A stretch of 64,000 nucleotides of DNA from Mycobacteroides salmoniphilum (GTDB taxonomy: Bacteria; Actinomycetota; Actinomycetes; Mycobacteriales; Mycobacteriaceae). Positions 63,023 to 64,000 of the stretch are shown here, one piece after another. The DNA lies in contig NZ_CP024633.1 of assembly GCF_004924335.1 (NCBI RefSeq), forward strand, positions 4,402,001 to 4,466,000, in the 5' to 3' direction. How positions within the stretch are numbered: the first letter of the stretch is position 1; every line of letters begins with the position of its first letter. Under the pieces are notes generated by a model. The model made no database searches. It saw only the letters and a list, made by a program, of their open reading frames with translations, and was not told the origin of the DNA. The position numbers and the translations under genes were made by a program.

Positions 63023-63769
63023 ATGGCTATCGACGTCCGGCGCGCGAGTGAGCGGCTCGCCACCAAGATCTCGTGGCTGGACTCCAAGCACTCGTTTTCC
63101 TTCGGTGAGCACTACGACCCACACAACACGCACCACGGATTGCTGCTGGTCAACAACGACGACATCGTGCTGCCGGGCGCCGGGTTTGAGACGCACCCCC
63201 ATCGCGATATGGAGATCGTCACCTGGGTGCTCCAGGGATCGCTGGTGCATCAGGATTCCGAGGGCAACGCCGGGGTGATCTATCCCGGTCTGGCACAACG
63301 AATGTCGGCAGGCTCAGGCATCCTGCACTCGGAGAAGAACGACTCCTGGCGGCTGTCCGGCGAGCGTCACTCCGACCCGGTGCGATTCGTCCAGATGTGG
63401 GTGAGCCCCGATGACTCGGGGATTGATCCCGGTTACCAACAGTTGGAGATCGATGGCGAGCTCCTCAGTGGGGGGCTGGTGACCGTGGCCTCGGGGATGC
63501 CGCGGCACCGTGATCAGACGGCAATCACCATCGCCCAGAAGAACGCGGCACTGCACGCGGCGCGCATCCCCGCCGGGGACAGCGTCGAGCTTCCGGCGGC
63601 ACCCTTCGTGCATCTGTTTATCGCCCGCGGCGCCGTGATCCTCGAGGGAGCCGGTGAGCTTGCCGAGGGGGATGCCGTGCGGCTCAGCGACACCGGCGCT
63701 GCACGGGTCACCGCGACGACCGATGCCGAAGTCCTCGTATGGGAGATGCACACTCGCTTAGGCGGCTAG
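63023..63769 (+). CDS. Pirin family protein (Rv0181c type)
   Basis: The 248-residue bicupin has the pirin signature: HSFSFGEHYDPHNTHHGLLL, FETHPHRDMEIVTWVLQGSL with metal-binding His/His/His/Glu, and MSAGSGILHSEKND. Pirins act as iron-dependent quercetinases or as redox-linked regulators. ATG 63023 has no ribosome site and follows the 19-bp inverted repeat by four bases, so translation may be leaderless or controlled by the stem. It fits Rv0181c, beside sigG in M. tuberculosis. Confidence 0.9.
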   Translation: MAIDVRRASERLATKISWLDSKHSFSFGEHYDPHNTHHGLLLVNNDDIVLPGAGFETHPHRDMEIVTWVLQGSLVHQDSEGNAGVIYPGLAQRMSAGSGILHSEKNDSWRLSGERHSDPVRFVQMWVSPDDSGIDPGYQQLEIDGELLSGGLVTVASGMPRHRDQTAITIAQKNAALHAARIPAGDSVELPAAPFVHLFIARGAVILEGAGELAEGDAVRLSDTGAARVTATTDAEVLVWEMHTRLGG

Positions 63770-63884
63770 CGCACCTCATCGCGACGCTGCCGACGTCCGA
63801 TCGATCCCCACTTGTTACCAAAGTTGACTGTGTTGCTGCTGTGATTATCGTTGACTATTCAAGATCGTCACAGGAGGGACCGCC
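63770..63884. promoter_or_regulatory. Promoter region of the last gene
   Basis: The gap holds two GTTGACT copies (63822 and 63850 areas), either of which can serve as a -35 element (TTGACT), and AGGAGGG at about 63872-63878 as a strong ribosome site. No known operator was recognised. Confidence 0.4.
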
Positions 63885-64000
63885 GTGGGCATTTCACGCT
63901 TTTCGCGTCTTCCGCGAGCCGGTTCCGGACGTCGCCTGCTCAGCGTTGCGTTCGGCGTGATGCTGGCGGCGGCACTGCCCATTCCCACCACCCATAACAC
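63885..64000 (+). CDS. Exported protein, 5' end only
   Basis: A GTG at 63885 behind AGGAGGG opens a frame that runs off the window. The first 38 residues look like a signal peptide: a basic n-region (RFSRLPRAGSGRR), a hydrophobic core (LLSVAFGVMLAAALPI) and a Pro/Thr end. Nothing more can be said about its function. Confidence 0.6.
   Translation, partial: MGISRFSRLPRAGSGRRLLSVAFGVMLAAALPIPTTHN

Overview
The window is chromosomal DNA of a mycobacterium: about 64% GC, GTG starts, ATGA-type stop/start overlaps, and family-specific genes (MmpL3, MmpL11, a YrbE/Mce operon, WS/DGAT, NDMA-dependent alcohol dehydrogenase, L,D-transpeptidase, CsoR-type copper regulator). Gene content and order suggest a rapid grower close to Mycobacteroides abscessus/chelonae; that species call is inference. 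Much of the window follows the M. tuberculosis order Rv0211 to Rv0181c as I remember it (pckG, trmB, mmpL3, AI-2E protein, hemophore, mmpL11, ldtMt4-like, ricR, ilvD, O-methyltransferase, monoacylglycerol lipase, sigG, pirin). No search was run. I saw no rRNA, tRNA, CRISPR array, insertion sequence or prophage.

Region 1-12.9 kb: the 3' end of an HIBADH-like dehydrogenase; ctaG (cytochrome oxidase assembly) broken by a frameshift near its 3' end; a small conserved protein; a methyltransferase preceded by tandem dyads; an F420-type oxidoreductase; GTP-dependent PEP carboxykinase; a coupled three-gene unit of two degenerate GTPases plus a calcium-repeat-like DUF6802 protein; trmB-NYN nuclease-mmpL3 in the opposite direction.

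Region 12.9-26.8 kb interrupts the Rv0205/Rv0206c neighbourhood: a complete yrbEAB-mceABCDEF operon with close junctions, followed 26 bp later by a TetR gene and then a DUF2339 membrane protein. A LuxR/histidine kinase pair is coupled to the AI-2E gene upstream.

Region 28-37 kb: an Asp-nucleophile alpha/beta hydrolase, a membrane class III adenylate cyclase, a YbhN-type membrane protein, YceI, DUF3054, a hemophore with internal 27-bp tandem repeats, a truncated mmpL11 whose frame runs into the terminator of the neighbouring L,D-transpeptidase, and that transpeptidase.

Region 37.4-45.3 kb: a leucine/isovalerate-type operon (accD1-accA1-fadE) with a divergent TetR and a strong double operator, then a copper pair (DUF305 lipoprotein and CsoR/RicR) with CsoR-like dyads, and a WS/DGAT acyltransferase. 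Region 45.3-64 kb: ilvD, SDR, TetR with divergent aldehyde dehydrogenase, small genes syntenic with Rv0188-Rv0183, an MpaB-type oxygenase, a DUF3556 gene under a near-perfect KstR box, sigG, a secreted M1 peptidase, VOC and acyl-CoA ligase genes, NDMA-dependent alcohol dehydrogenase behind a second KstR-like box, pirin, and the first codons of an exported protein.

The most unusual signals are the two broken genes (ctaG, mmpL11), the pair of GTPases lacking the P-loop lysine, several well-formed operators without an obvious cognate regulator, and the MmpL3 and hemophore tail repeats. I found no convincing wholly new multi-gene system.
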